Source of the DNA: IDS-8 sp964491485
GTDB lineage: Bacteria; Pseudomonadota; Gammaproteobacteria; Steroidobacterales; Woeseiaceae
Assembly (NCBI GenBank): GCA_964491485.1
Contig: CAZBGV010000001.1
Span: 1-64,000 of the forward strand
Length of the DNA stretch: 64,000 nucleotides
Direction of reading: 5' to 3'
Position numbers and translations under genes: made by a program. The notes beneath the pieces are model-generated. The model worked only from the letters and a program-made list of their open reading frames with translations. It ran no database searches and was not told the origin of the DNA. Below, piece by piece: positions 23,984 to 33,261 of this stretch; position 1 is the stretch's first letter, and each line of letters starts with the position of its first letter.

Positions 23984-26337
23984 TCCAGTGTCCCTCCGAA
24001 AGCCGGTCCGCAGCGCGCGCCGCGCACAAGGCGCGCGTCACGCGGCAGCATGAGCCGCACCGCGCCTTCGCAACGCTCCGGCACCTCGGCACCCGTCGCA
24101 TAGTCGACCCAGCGCGCCGCGAGCTCCGGCGCGACGGGCGGCGCGAGCGGGCGGGTGCCGATCGCGGCCAGGATGTGCGCCCAGATCGGCAGCGCGCCGG
24201 AAGCGCCGGTGAGCCCGGTCGGCGCGTTGTCGTCGCGGCCGACCCAGACTACCAGCACGTGCTCGCCGCTGTAGCCGGCGAACCAGGCGTCGCGCAGCTC
24301 GTCGGACGTGCCGGTCTTGCCCGCGACCGCGAGCTCGCGGGGCAGCCACGCGGCGGCGCCGCGCCCCGTACCCTGCTGCATCACCGCGACGAGTCCCGCC
24401 TGCAGCTGCTGCACGGCCGCCGGCTCCACGACCTGCGCCACCTCGAGCCCGTAACGGGCGAGCGGCGTGCCCTGCGCATCCAGCACCGAGCGCACGGCGC
24501 GCAGCGGCGTACGGAAGCCGCCGTTCGCAAGCGTCCCGTAGATCCCGGCGACGTCGACGGGCGCAAGCCCGACGGCACCGAGCAGGAGCGAGGGCAAGGG
24601 CTGCACCGGCGGATCCGCGCCGAGCCGCTCGAGCAGCGCCGCCACGCGCTGCACGCCGACATCGAGCCCGAGGTTCACGGTCGCGAGATTGAGCGATTCC
24701 GCGAGCGCGCGCACCAGGGTCACCGTGCCGTGCGTCCCCTTCTCGAAGTTCGCGGGCGTCCAGGTGCTGCCGTTCGGCATGGCGAGCTCCACCGGCCGGT
24801 CCTCGACGGTGGAGGCGAGCGTGTAGCGGCCGGACTCCAGGGCAGCGAGGTACACCGCCGGTTTGACGAGCGACCCGATGGGCCGGCGCGCATCGAGAGC
24901 ACGGTTGAAACCCGCGAAGCCGGCACGCCGCCCGCCGACGACGGCGAGCACCTCGCCCGAGGCCGCGGCCGTCACCACCACGGCGCCGGCGAGCTCGCCT
25001 TCGGCCAGGCCGCGGGCGGTCTCGAGCCGCGCGAGGCCGGCGGCGAGCTCCCGCTCGGCCGCCGCCTGCACCATCGGGTCGAGCGCCGTGAACACGCGCA
25101 AACCCTCGCGCGTCAGGTCCTCGTCGCGGTAATCGGCCGCGAGCTGACGGCGAACGAGATCGAGATAGGCCGGGTACCATGCCCGGCCGTAACGCTCGGC
25201 ATCCCACAGTCCGAGCGGCTCCGCGGCCGCGGCGCGCGTGGCTTCGGCAGGCAGCGCACCCTGCTCCGCCAGCTGCGCGAGCACCCGGTCGCGGCGCGCG
25301 CGGGCACGCTCGGGGAAACGCACCGGGTCGTAATAGCCCGGCCCGCGCACCATCGCGACCAGCAGCGCGACCTGGTGCGGCTCGAGCTCGGCGAGCGGCC
25401 GGCTGAACCAGAATTGCGCGGCGAGGCCGAAACCGTGGATGGCGCGGTTGCCCTGCTGGCCCAGGTACACCTCGTTCACGTAGGCGTTCAGGATCTCCTG
25501 CTTGTCGTAATGCGCCTCGAGGATCAGCGCCATCAGCGCTTCCTTGAGCTTGCGCCAGAGCGTCTGCCGGTTGTCGAGGAAGTAGTTCTTGACGAGCTGC
25601 TGCGTGAGCGTGCTGCCGCCCTGCGCGATGCCGCCCGCTTTCACGTTCGCCACGAGCGCCCGCAACGTCGCCAGCGGATCGATCCCGAAATGGTGATAGA
25701 AACGCCGATCCTCGACCGCGACGAGTGCGGCCGGCAGCAGCGGCGGCACGTCCTGCGGCCCGACGATCAACCGGTCCTCGCCGTGCTCCGCGAAGAGGCT
25801 GCCGATCATGAGCGGCTCGAGGCGCGCGATCGCCACCTCGCTCGTGCCGTCGGCCAGGCGGGCAATACGCGCACCTTCGAACGTCACGACGAGGGAATGC
25901 GCGGGCTCCGCGCCGTCCCAGAACGCGAACGGGCGCGTCACCAGCTCGATGACGTTGCGATAGCGGCGGAAGGTGCCGGGTGTCCGTGGCCGCTCGGCGA
26001 CGGCCCGGTATCCCAGGCGGGAGAGCTCCGTGTCCAGCGCGTCCGCGCCGAGCGCGCGTCCGGCGTAGAGCTCGAGTGGCCGCGCGTACACGTGCGCGGG
26101 CACGTCCCAGCGGCGGCCGTCGAAGCGCGACGTGACCTGCCAGTCGAGCACGGCGAGCCAGGCGGCGAGCACGAGCACGAGGAGCGCGATCGCGGAAGAG
26201 AACGGATGCCGGAGCGCGAACGACGCCACGCGCCGCCAGGCGGCGACGCGCTTGCGCCTGCCGTTGCGCCTGGCCTTGCGCCTGCTCTTGCGCTTGCCCT
26301 TGCTCCGCGGCCGTGATTTCCGTTTGCCCTGACGCAT
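23959..26337 (-). CDS. mrcB: Penicillin-binding protein 1B, bifunctional peptidoglycan synthase
   Basis: A 792-residue class A PBP. Layout: a very basic cytoplasmic tail (residues 1-35), a membrane anchor (about 45-66), a UB2H-like segment (about 75-160), a glycosyltransferase domain with VAVEDRRFYHHFGID and GGSTLTQQLVKN, and a transpeptidase domain with SxxK in RPIGSLVKP, SxN in SLNLATVN and KTGT in VAGKTGTSDE. All catalytic motifs are intact. The UB2H-like region and size point to PBP1B rather than PBP1A. The gene overlaps a TPR lipoprotein gene downstream. The basic tail is encoded by a 12-nt tandem repeat. Confidence 0.94.
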   Translation of the reverse strand: MRQGKRKSRPRSKGKRKSRRKARRNGRRKRVAAWRRVASFALRHPFSSAIALLVLVLAAWLAVLDWQVTSRFDGRRWDVPAHVYARPLELYAGRALGADALDTELSRLGYRAVAERPRTPGTFRRYRNVIELVTRPFAFWDGAEPAHSLVVTFEGARIARLADGTSEVAIARLEPLMIGSLFAEHGEDRLIVGPQDVPPLLPAALVAVEDRRFYHHFGIDPLATLRALVANVKAGGIAQGGSTLTQQLVKNYFLDNRQTLWRKLKEALMALILEAHYDKQEILNAYVNEVYLGQQGNRAIHGFGLAAQFWFSRPLAELEPHQVALLVAMVRGPGYYDPVRFPERARARRDRVLAQLAEQGALPAEATRAAAAEPLGLWDAERYGRAWYPAYLDLVRRQLAADYRDEDLTREGLRVFTALDPMVQAAAERELAAGLARLETARGLAEGELAGAVVVTAAASGEVLAVVGGRRAGFAGFNRALDARRPIGSLVKPAVYLAALESGRYTLASTVEDRPVELAMPNGSTWTPANFEKGTHGTVTLVRALAESLNLATVNLGLDVGVQRVAALLERLGADPPVQPLPSLLLGAVGLAPVDVAGIYGTLANGGFRTPLRAVRSVLDAQGTPLARYGLEVAQVVEPAAVQQLQAGLVAVMQQGTGRGAAAWLPRELAVAGKTGTSDELRDAWFAGYSGEHVLVVWVGRDDNAPTGLTGASGALPIWAHILAAIGTRPLAPPVAPELAARWVDYATGAEVPERCEGAVRLMLPRDARLVRGARCGPAFGGTLEWLRDAVR
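26251..26306 (-). repeat. 12-nt tandem repeat encoding the basic tail of PBP1B
   Basis: Four to five consecutive 12-nt units (plus-strand form CTTGCGCCTGCC with variants) begin at 26251, 26263, 26275, 26287 and 26299. On the minus strand each encodes a four-residue unit of the type GKRK/SRRK/ARRN/GRRK, so copy-number change would lengthen or shorten the cytoplasmic tail in frame. Confidence 0.65.
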
Positions 26338-26394
26338 GGGCGCGTGACGGTACCAGAGCGCGCCCGTGCGCGCATGCCCGCCTCGCGTCGCCCT

Positions 26395-26787
26395 TCAGCG
26401 ACGCGAGACGGTGAGCCGCGGGTCGAGCCGGCCGACACCCTCCACGACGATCTCGTACTTGTACGTGCCGTAAGCCGCATCTTCCGGAACGCGGATCTCG
26501 ATCCGGCCCCTGCTCGCGTTGCGCGCGCCCAGCCATTCCGGCTGGCCGCGTGCGGGTGCCGTGCGCGCCGCTCCCGGGGCGACGGCGGGCGCCAGCTCGA
26601 TGACGACCGTGCGCCCGGCGCATACGTCGACGTGCTCCGGATGCGCGGCGAGATAGCCCGGCGCGTGCGTCACGGTGACCAGGCGGTCGGCGCACAGGGG
26701 CTCCGGCCCGTCGGGTATCGGGCGGCCCGCGCAGGCGGCGAGCACCGCCGCGAGCGCCGCCGCGGCGCATTGCGTTCGCTTCTTCAT
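26395..26787 (-). CDS. Small putative lipoprotein (130 aa), unknown function
   Basis: A 130-residue protein with a lipoprotein signal ending LAAVLAACAG (Cys19), chosen start ATG 26787 with a GGAGAC ribosome binding site. The mature part has one beta-rich domain with pattern VTVTHAPGY...VVIELAP...GRIEIRVPEDAAYGTYKYEIVVEGVGRLDPRLTV, reminiscent of a small cupredoxin-like or Ig-like fold, without recognised metal ligands. It lies 57 nt before mrcB and 19 nt after the winged-helix/TPR gene on the same strand. Confidence 0.6.
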   Translation of the reverse strand: MKKRTQCAAAALAAVLAACAGRPIPDGPEPLCADRLVTVTHAPGYLAAHPEHVDVCAGRTVVIELAPAVAPGAARTAPARGQPEWLGARNASRGRIEIRVPEDAAYGTYKYEIVVEGVGRLDPRLTVSRR

Positions 26788-26806
26788 TCTTGTCTCCTTT
26801 TGTTCT

Positions 26807-29173
26807 TCAGGTGCCCGCGTCGCGTGCGGCACGGACATCGCGGGTCAGCGCCGCGAACTCGGGCTCGTTCCGCAAAGCCTCGAGGTGCGGCTCGGCCGCC
26901 AGCAGTTGCGCCGGGTAACCCATCTCGATCGCGGCGTGCAGGTCGGCGTAGGCCGCGCGGCGCCGGCCGCCGCGCAGCGAGACGAGCGCGCCGACGAAGT
27001 GCACGTAAGGATCCGAAGGCGTCAGCTCGCGGGCTCGCGCGATCGCGCCCTGCGCTTCACCCTGTTTGCCGAGCATGGCCTTGATCCAGCCCAGATCGAT
27101 GAGCGTGCCCGCGTCCCTCGGATTGACGGCGAGCTTGCGCTCGGCGAGAACCTCCGCCTTGCGAAACGCGGCACGCGCCTGCTCGTGGCGGGAGGTGAAC
27201 GACAGCGCGTCCCCGAGGTTCGCCCACACGAGATGGTCGTTCGGCGCCAGCGCGGCCGCCTTCTCGTGCGCGGCAACCGCGGCGTCCATCCGGCCGAGGT
27301 AGTAATAAAGAACGCCCAGGTTGCTGTACGTATCGCGGCGCGGCTGGATCCTGATCGCCTCGAGCAGCGCCGGCTCGGCATCCGCGAAGTTACCCGAGAG
27401 CACGAGCGCGGTGCCGAGGTTCGAGTAGCCCTGCGCATTGTTCGGCTCGAGCGAGAGCACGCGCCGGAACTCGTCCGCGGCCTCTTCGTATCGGCCGTTC
27501 TGGTACAGGAACCAGCCGAGCGCGTTGTAGGTTTCCGCGCTGCCCGGCTGCAGGCCGATGGCGCGGCGATAGGTCGCTTCCGCCTCCGCGAGGCGGCGCG
27601 TCCGGTAATAGACGTCGGCAAGGCCGCCGAGCGCCTGCACGTTGTTGGGATTGATCCCGAGCGCCTGCCGGAACGCGGCCTCGGCCTGCGCGTCGCGCCC
27701 GGTCTCCGCGTACAGGTGCCCGAGCGCCGCGTGCACGACGTCGAGGTGCGGATTGCGATCGATGGCCGCGGCGCAGGCGCGCTCCGCGAGCGTGATCCAC
27801 TCGGATTCGGCGGTCAGGTCGAAGCCCTGCGCGTACGCCATGCAGATGCCCGCGTGCGCCGCGGCGAACTCCGGATCGAGGCCGAGCGCGCGGCGGAACC
27901 AGCCGACCGCTTCCTGCACCGTGGCCCGCGAGAGCGGCTGGTGCAGCACGTCCATGCCGTGCCGGTACAGCACGTAAGCATCGATGTCGGGATGCTCGCC
28001 GTAAATGCCCGGCGCCGCCTGGGTGTCCGGCGGCAGCACGACGCGCAGGTTGGCGACCGTGAGCCGCGTGATCTCGTCCTGGATCGCGAACAGGCCGGAG
28101 CGGTCGCGGCCGAAGCTGCGCGAGAAAACCCGGAAGCCCGTTTCCGAGTCGATCAGGTGGATGACGACGCGCAGCAGCCGGTCCGACAGCTGCACGCTGC
28201 CTTCGAGGTAGAAGCGCACGCGCAGGCGCTCGCGCACGGATTCCGAGGACGCGTTCGCCGGCAGCGAGTACGCGTCGCCGCGCGCGGACACGCGCAGCGA
28301 CGGCACCGCGGCGAGGCGGCTCATCACGTCCTCGGCCAGGCCGTTGGCGAACACGTCGGTCGCGGGACTGCCGTCGATGTTCAGGAACTTCAGCACGGCG
28401 ATGGAATTCGGCTCGATCGGGGTCGGCGTCGCGAGCCGTGCCTGCGCGTGCTCGGTCTCGCCGGGCAGGCCGAACGCCTGGTCGTACAGGTACACGCCGC
28501 CCGCCGAGAGGCACAGTGCGCCGCCGACCGCGATGACCGTGCGATCGACGAACGCGCGTGCCGGCCCCGGCCTGCGGCCCGCCCGCCGCGCGCGCCACAT
28601 CTCGACGATCGCCGCGAGCACGAGCGCCACGGGCAGCCCCGCGATGATCAGCACGGTCAGGTAGGTGTTGAACCAGAGCGGCACGCGCAGCGGCTCGAAC
28701 GTGGCATCCGCGACCTGGATGGCGAGCCAGCCGAACACGATGTAGGCGAATCCGGTTTCCGCGACGCCGCCGCGCTTCAGCGCGGTAACGAGCTCCGCGA
28801 CGCGCGTCGGCGCGGGTGCCTCGGGCGCGGCCTCGGGCGCAGCGGCGGGCAGCGGCTCGACGAGCAGCCGGTAACCCTGGCCGGGCACGGTTTCGATGAA
28901 ACGGGGCGCGTGCGAGTGGTCGCCGAGCGCGCGGCGCAGCTCCGCGATGCTGTGGCTCAGGCTGGCCGAGCTGTGCGGCGCGCCGTCACCGGTCTCCAGA
29001 GCCTCGCGGCTCACGACCTCGCCGGGCCGGCGCGCGAGCTGGAACAGCACCGCCGCGGCACGCGGCGACAACCGGCAGGCACCCCGCGGCCCGGTGAGCA
29101 GCCGACCGGCCGGATCGAACCGGTGCTCGCCCAGCCGAAACCCCGGCGGCAGGTCCTGACTCACGGTGGCCAT
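26807..29173 (-). CDS. Membrane-anchored winged-helix regulator with TPR repeats (CadC-type)
   Basis: A 788-residue protein. Residues 10-108 form an OmpR/PhoB-type winged helix (LSPRAAAVLFQLARRPGEVVSREAL, ending VPGQGYRLLVEP). Hydrophobic segments at about 137-155, 170-188 and 214-230 are followed by a FlgO/TolB-like periplasmic segment (IAVLKFLNIDGSPATDVFANGLAEDV) and seven or more tetratricopeptide repeats from about 390 to the end. Such proteins combine DNA binding with a periplasmic protein-interaction arm; the signal and targets are unknown. It lacks a kinase domain. Confidence 0.85.
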   Translation of the reverse strand: MATVSQDLPPGFRLGEHRFDPAGRLLTGPRGACRLSPRAAAVLFQLARRPGEVVSREALETGDGAPHSSASLSHSIAELRRALGDHSHAPRFIETVPGQGYRLLVEPLPAAAPEAAPEAPAPTRVAELVTALKRGGVAETGFAYIVFGWLAIQVADATFEPLRVPLWFNTYLTVLIIAGLPVALVLAAIVEMWRARRAGRRPGPARAFVDRTVIAVGGALCLSAGGVYLYDQAFGLPGETEHAQARLATPTPIEPNSIAVLKFLNIDGSPATDVFANGLAEDVMSRLAAVPSLRVSARGDAYSLPANASSESVRERLRVRFYLEGSVQLSDRLLRVVIHLIDSETGFRVFSRSFGRDRSGLFAIQDEITRLTVANLRVVLPPDTQAAPGIYGEHPDIDAYVLYRHGMDVLHQPLSRATVQEAVGWFRRALGLDPEFAAAHAGICMAYAQGFDLTAESEWITLAERACAAAIDRNPHLDVVHAALGHLYAETGRDAQAEAAFRQALGINPNNVQALGGLADVYYRTRRLAEAEATYRRAIGLQPGSAETYNALGWFLYQNGRYEEAADEFRRVLSLEPNNAQGYSNLGTALVLSGNFADAEPALLEAIRIQPRRDTYSNLGVLYYYLGRMDAAVAAHEKAAALAPNDHLVWANLGDALSFTSRHEQARAAFRKAEVLAERKLAVNPRDAGTLIDLGWIKAMLGKQGEAQGAIARARELTPSDPYVHFVGALVSLRGGRRRAAYADLHAAIEMGYPAQLLAAEPHLEALRNEPEFAALTRDVRAARDAGT

Positions 29174-29284
29174 CCTGCGAACGGTCGTTCGCGACGCGTG
29201 CCTTGTTCGGGAATGCGGGCGGGTGCGCGGGAGCCGCCCCCGTTCTTCACATTCTACACCGCGCGCCTTTGTGCGGCGCTCGGG

Positions 29285-30205
29285 CTAACCGCCCGGCTCG
29301 TCGAGGAAGCGGCGCGTGATGCCGCCGTAGGCGTCGATGCGCCGGTCGCGGAAGAAGGGCCACCCGTGCCGCGAGCGCGCGAGCTCGGCCAGGTGCGCCT
29401 CGGTCACGAGCACGCACTCCTCGTCGACCGGGCCGCGGACCAGGATGCGGCCGTCCGGCGCGGCGACGAAGCTCTGGCCCCAGAACTCGATGCCGCCCTT
29501 GCCCGAGGGATCCGGCTCGAAGCCGGTGCGGTTCACGGCAACGACGAAGCAGCCGTTGGCGATGGCGTGCGAGCGCTGGATCGTCTCCCACGCCGCGTGC
29601 TGCTCCCGGCCCACCGCGTCCTTCTCCTCCGGGTGCCAGCCGATCGCGGTCGGGTAGAACAGGATCTCCGCGCCCTTGAGCGCGGTGAGCCGCGCGGCTT
29701 CCGGATACCACTGGTCCCAGCAGATGAGCACACCGAGATCGGCGGCCTCGGTGGGGAAGCTCAGGAACCCGAGATCGCCGGGCGTGAAGTAATACTTCTC
29801 GTAGTAGCGCGGATCGTCGGGGATGTGCATCTTGCGGTACTTGCCGACATAGCCGCGCTGCCGGTCGAGGACGGCCGTCGTGTTGTGGTAGAGGCCGGGT
29901 GCGCGCTGCTCGAACAGGCTCACGACGACCGTGACGTCGAGCTCGGCGGCGAGCGCCGCGAACGCCTCGGTGGTCGGGCCGGGGATCGGCTCGGCGAGCG
30001 CGAAGTGGCGATCGTCCTCGCTTTGACAGAAATAGCGCGAGCGGAACAGCTCGGGCAGGCAGATCACCCGCGCGCCCTGCCCTGCCGCGTCGCGGGTCAT
30101 CGCCAGCGCCTTCGCGGTGTTCTCCTCCGGATCCTCGCCGCAGCGCATCTGCACGAGCCCGAGCGTCACGTGCTTCGCAGCGCTCCTGTTCTCCTGGCCG
30201 GCCAT
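29285..30205 (-). CDS. aguB: N-carbamoylputrescine amidase
   Basis: A 306-residue nitrilase-superfamily enzyme that hydrolyses N-carbamoylputrescine to putrescine, CO2 and ammonia. The Glu-Lys-Cys triad is visible: Glu52 in CLPELF, Lys125 in KYRKMHIPD and Cys162 in VLICWDQWYPEA; the family stretch DDPRYYEKYYFTPGD is also present. Start ATG 30205 is preferred to GTG 30214, which lies within the ribosome binding site region. It is the last gene of the aguA, DHS-like, speA, aguB cluster and catalyses its final step. Confidence 0.94.
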   Translation of the reverse strand: MAGQENRSAAKHVTLGLVQMRCGEDPEENTAKALAMTRDAAGQGARVICLPELFRSRYFCQSEDDRHFALAEPIPGPTTEAFAALAAELDVTVVVSLFEQRAPGLYHNTTAVLDRQRGYVGKYRKMHIPDDPRYYEKYYFTPGDLGFLSFPTEAADLGVLICWDQWYPEAARLTALKGAEILFYPTAIGWHPEEKDAVGREQHAAWETIQRSHAIANGCFVVAVNRTGFEPDPSGKGGIEFWGQSFVAAPDGRILVRGPVDEECVLVTEAHLAELARSRHGWPFFRDRRIDAYGGITRRFLDEPGG

Positions 30206-30219
30206 TCGCCTCACTCCGT

Positions 30220-32190
30220 TTACACGCCGCGCGGGTCGTAATAAGTGCCCGCACGGAAAGCGCGGGTGTACTGATCGAGGATTTCCATGCCCCGCTTAGG
30301 CCGCAGCACGCCCGCCTCGATCTTCTCCTTCACGATGGCTTCCATGCGGCGCCGCAGGTCGTTCGGGAAATACTGCACCTGGGCGAGAATCTCCTGCACC
30401 TCGATGCCGGGGATGACTTTCTCGATCCAGAAGTTGCCTTCCTCTTCGCGATCCGCGTAGACGTGCGCCTCGGAGACGCGGCCGAAGAGGTTGTGCGCGT
30501 CGCCCATGATGTCCTGGTACGCGCCCATCAGGAAGAAGCCGAGCCAGTACGGCTCGCCGGGCACGAGCGCGTGCAGCTCGAGGAACTTGCTGTCGTCGCG
30601 CGACGAGACGTAGTGCGAAACCTTGCCGTCCGAGTCGCAGGTGAGATCGACCAGCACGGCGCGCCGGCCCGGCCGCTCGTCCAGCCGGTGCAGCGGCACG
30701 ATCGGGAACGCCTGGTCGATGGCCCAGTGGTCCAGCATCGACTGGAACACGGAGAAATCGCAGAGATACTGGTCCGCGAGCTTCTCCTCGAGCTCCTGGT
30801 ACTCGGCCGGGACCGGGTCGGGATCGAGGGCGCGCAGACGCTCGAGGATCGCGGCGCAGGTGCTCCAGTAATAGCGTTCCACGAGCGCATTCTGCTCGAG
30901 CGAAAGGTGCCCGAGGCCGAACAGCGTCGCCGCATCGCGGTGGATCACGACGACGTCGTGATATGCCTCCAGCAGCTGCGACAGCTTGAGCGGCCGCGAG
31001 CCTTTCGTCGCGACCCGTTTCAGGATATCGGCCAGGTCGCGCACCATCGCATGGGCATCGGGCGGCGGCGTGTATTCCGCCGGCACGCGGTCTTTCTGGT
31101 ACGCGCCGAGCGTTTCGACCACCAACATGGAGTGATGCGCCGTGATCGCGCGGCCGCTTTCCGAGATGAGGCACGGGTGCGGCACGCCGTGCGCCTCGCA
31201 GACTTCCATCACGGAGTACACGATCGTGTTGGCGTACTCCTGCAGGCTGTAGTTGATGCCGCTTTCCGTGTAGCCGCCCGCGTAGTTGACGCCGAGGCCG
31301 CCGCCGACGTCGAAATAGCGCACCTCGAGACCGCGAAGGCAGAGCGCGGCATAGATTTGCGCCATCTCCTTGACAGCCTGGCGCAGGACCTGGATGTCGC
31401 TGATCTGGCTGCCGAGGTGGAAGTGCAGCAGCACGAGCCCGTGGCGGCGGCCGGATTGCTCGAGCCGATCGATGAGCTCCATGAGCTCCGGCAGCGAGAT
31501 GCCGAATTTGGAACGGTAGCCGCCGGAATCGGCCCATTTGCCGGCGCCTGCCGTGCGCAGGCGGATGCGCACGCCGAAAAGGGCGGGCATCCCGGCGTCG
31601 TCGGCCAGCGCGGTGAGCTGCTCGAACTCGGCGAACTTCTCCATCACCGGTATCACGCTCTTGCCGAGGCGCTGTGCCGACAGGATCAGCGACAGCATCG
31701 CCGGATCCTTGACGCCGTTGCAGATGAGCAGCGTGTCGTCGCTCGCGAGCTGCGGCAGCGCCGCCACGAGCTCGGCCTTCGAGCCGCATTCGAGGCCCAT
31801 GCTCCAGGGTTTGCCGGCGTCGAGCACTTCCTCGACGACCTCGTGCAGCTGGTTGACCTTGATCGGGTAAACGGCCGTGTAACGGTTCCGGTAACCCGCT
31901 TCGTCCACCGCCTGGCCGAACGCCTGGTTCAGCCGGCGCACGCGGGCCCGCAGCACGTCCTGGAAGCGCAGCAGGAGCGGAAACTCGAGGCCGCGGCTGG
32001 CGGCCTCGGCGAGCACGTCCATGACGTCGATCTCGAGGTCCTGGTCCTCGAACGGACGCACGGCGACGTGCCCGGCCGCGTTGATGCGGAAGAAGCCGTC
32101 GCTCCAGGCGTCGAGCCGGTACAGCTCGTTCGCGTCCTCGAGCGTCCAGCCCGGCACCGCCGCGCCCGCCTGCCGGAGTGCTTCGCTCAT
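30220..32190 (-). CDS. speA: Biosynthetic arginine decarboxylase
   Basis: A 656-residue PLP enzyme converting arginine to agmatine. The PLP lysine is Lys111 in YPIKVNQ, and the typical SpeA blocks are present (LGSQISDIQVLRQAVKEM, DVGGGLGVNYAG, and a C-terminal ILAQVQYFPNDLRRRMEAIV). Length matches E. coli SpeA (658). It is 14 nt upstream of aguB and 4 nt downstream of the DHS-like gene, so it is co-transcribed. It provides the substrate for agmatine deiminase (AguA). Confidence 0.96.
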   Translation of the reverse strand: MSEALRQAGAAVPGWTLEDANELYRLDAWSDGFFRINAAGHVAVRPFEDQDLEIDVMDVLAEAASRGLEFPLLLRFQDVLRARVRRLNQAFGQAVDEAGYRNRYTAVYPIKVNQLHEVVEEVLDAGKPWSMGLECGSKAELVAALPQLASDDTLLICNGVKDPAMLSLILSAQRLGKSVIPVMEKFAEFEQLTALADDAGMPALFGVRIRLRTAGAGKWADSGGYRSKFGISLPELMELIDRLEQSGRRHGLVLLHFHLGSQISDIQVLRQAVKEMAQIYAALCLRGLEVRYFDVGGGLGVNYAGGYTESGINYSLQEYANTIVYSVMEVCEAHGVPHPCLISESGRAITAHHSMLVVETLGAYQKDRVPAEYTPPPDAHAMVRDLADILKRVATKGSRPLKLSQLLEAYHDVVVIHRDAATLFGLGHLSLEQNALVERYYWSTCAAILERLRALDPDPVPAEYQELEEKLADQYLCDFSVFQSMLDHWAIDQAFPIVPLHRLDERPGRRAVLVDLTCDSDGKVSHYVSSRDDSKFLELHALVPGEPYWLGFFLMGAYQDIMGDAHNLFGRVSEAHVYADREEEGNFWIEKVIPGIEVQEILAQVQYFPNDLRRRMEAIVKEKIEAGVLRPKRGMEILDQYTRAFRAGTYYDPRGV

Positions 32191-32194
32191 CGGG

Positions 32195-33166
32195 TTACTG
32201 GCCGAGCACGCACGCGAAGATCAGCGGCGCCACGATCGTGGCGTCCGACTCGATGATGAATTTGGGCGTGTCCGCGGACAGCTTGCCCCAGGTGATCTTC
32301 TCGTTCGGCACGGCCCCCGAATACGAGCCGTAGCTCGTCGTCGAATCGCTGATCTGGCAGAAATAGCCCCAGCGCGGGATGTCGGTCTTGCGCAGGTCCT
32401 GCTCGAGCATCGGCACGACGCAGATCGGGAAGTCTCCGGCGATGCCGCCGCCGATCTGGAAAAAGCCGATGGACGCGCGCCTCGAGGTTTTCTCATACCA
32501 GTCCGCGAGGAACATCATGTACTCGATGCCGCTGCGCACGGTGTGCACGTTGTCGATGTCACCGCTGATGCAATGCGAGGCATAGATGTTGCCGAGCGTG
32601 GAGTCTTCCCAGCCGGGCACGATGATCGGCAGGTCGCGCTGGCAGGCGGCGAGCAGCCAGCTGTCCTTCGGATCGATCTGGTAATGAGGCTCGAGCTTGC
32701 CGGAACGCAGCACGCGGTACATGAACTCGTGCGGGAAGTATCGCTCGCGCTTGCGGTCGGCCTCGACCCATTCGTCGAGCACCGCGCGCTCGATGCGGCG
32801 GATCGCCTCCTCTTCCGGGATGCAGGTGTCCGTAACCCGGTTCAGGTGACGCGCGAGCAGCGCCTCCTCGTCGGCGGGCGTGAGCTCGCGGTAGTTCGGC
32901 ACCCGCACGTAGTGCTCGTGGGCCACGAGGTTGAACACGTCCTCCTCGAGGTTCGCGCCCGTGCAGCAGATCGCCTGGACCTTGTTCTCCCGGATCATCT
33001 CCGCGAGCGAGAGACCGAGCTCCGCCGTGCTCATCGCGCCCGCGAGCGTCATGAACATCATGCCGCCCTCGTCCAGGTGGCGCACGTATGCATCCGCCGC
33101 GTCGACCAGCGCCGCCGCGTTGAAATGCCGGAAGTGGTGGTGAACGAAATCGCGTACCGCCGTCAT
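32195..33166 (-). CDS. Deoxyhypusine-synthase-like protein
   Basis: A 323-residue NAD-dependent enzyme of the deoxyhypusine synthase family, recognisable by MMFMTLAGAMSTAELG, the conserved GANLEEDVFNL, PIIVPGWEDSTLGN and the DHS active-site lysine region ITWGKLS (Lys295, aligning with the lysine in the eukaryotic WGKIR motif). Bacteria lack eIF5A, so a homologue here cannot make deoxyhypusine on that protein; the enzyme is thought to act in polyamine metabolism, but the reaction is not settled. The ATG at 33166 is chosen for family N-terminus; longer frames are shadows of aguA. Position within the putrescine operon supports a polyamine role. Confidence 0.88.
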   Translation of the reverse strand: MTAVRDFVHHHFRHFNAAALVDAADAYVRHLDEGGMMFMTLAGAMSTAELGLSLAEMIRENKVQAICCTGANLEEDVFNLVAHEHYVRVPNYRELTPADEEALLARHLNRVTDTCIPEEEAIRRIERAVLDEWVEADRKRERYFPHEFMYRVLRSGKLEPHYQIDPKDSWLLAACQRDLPIIVPGWEDSTLGNIYASHCISGDIDNVHTVRSGIEYMMFLADWYEKTSRRASIGFFQIGGGIAGDFPICVVPMLEQDLRKTDIPRWGYFCQISDSTTSYGSYSGAVPNEKITWGKLSADTPKFIIESDATIVAPLIFACVLGQ

Positions 33167-33227
33167 TCCCGATCTCCGTCGAAGCCCGCGAGCGGGCGAT
33201 GCAGAAAAGCGCCGTCTTTGCGGCCGG

Positions 33228-33256
33228 GGGTCGCGCGCGACGCGCGCTCCTACGGG
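33228..33256. repeat. REP-like palindrome (TAGGAGC family)
   Basis: GGTCGC, a GCGCGC/GCGCGC stem and GCTCCTACGGG, the inverted form of TAGGAGC-stem-GCGACC. It occupies the 95-nt spacer between aguA and the DHS-like gene. Confidence 0.55.
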
Positions 33257-33261
33257 GGTTA

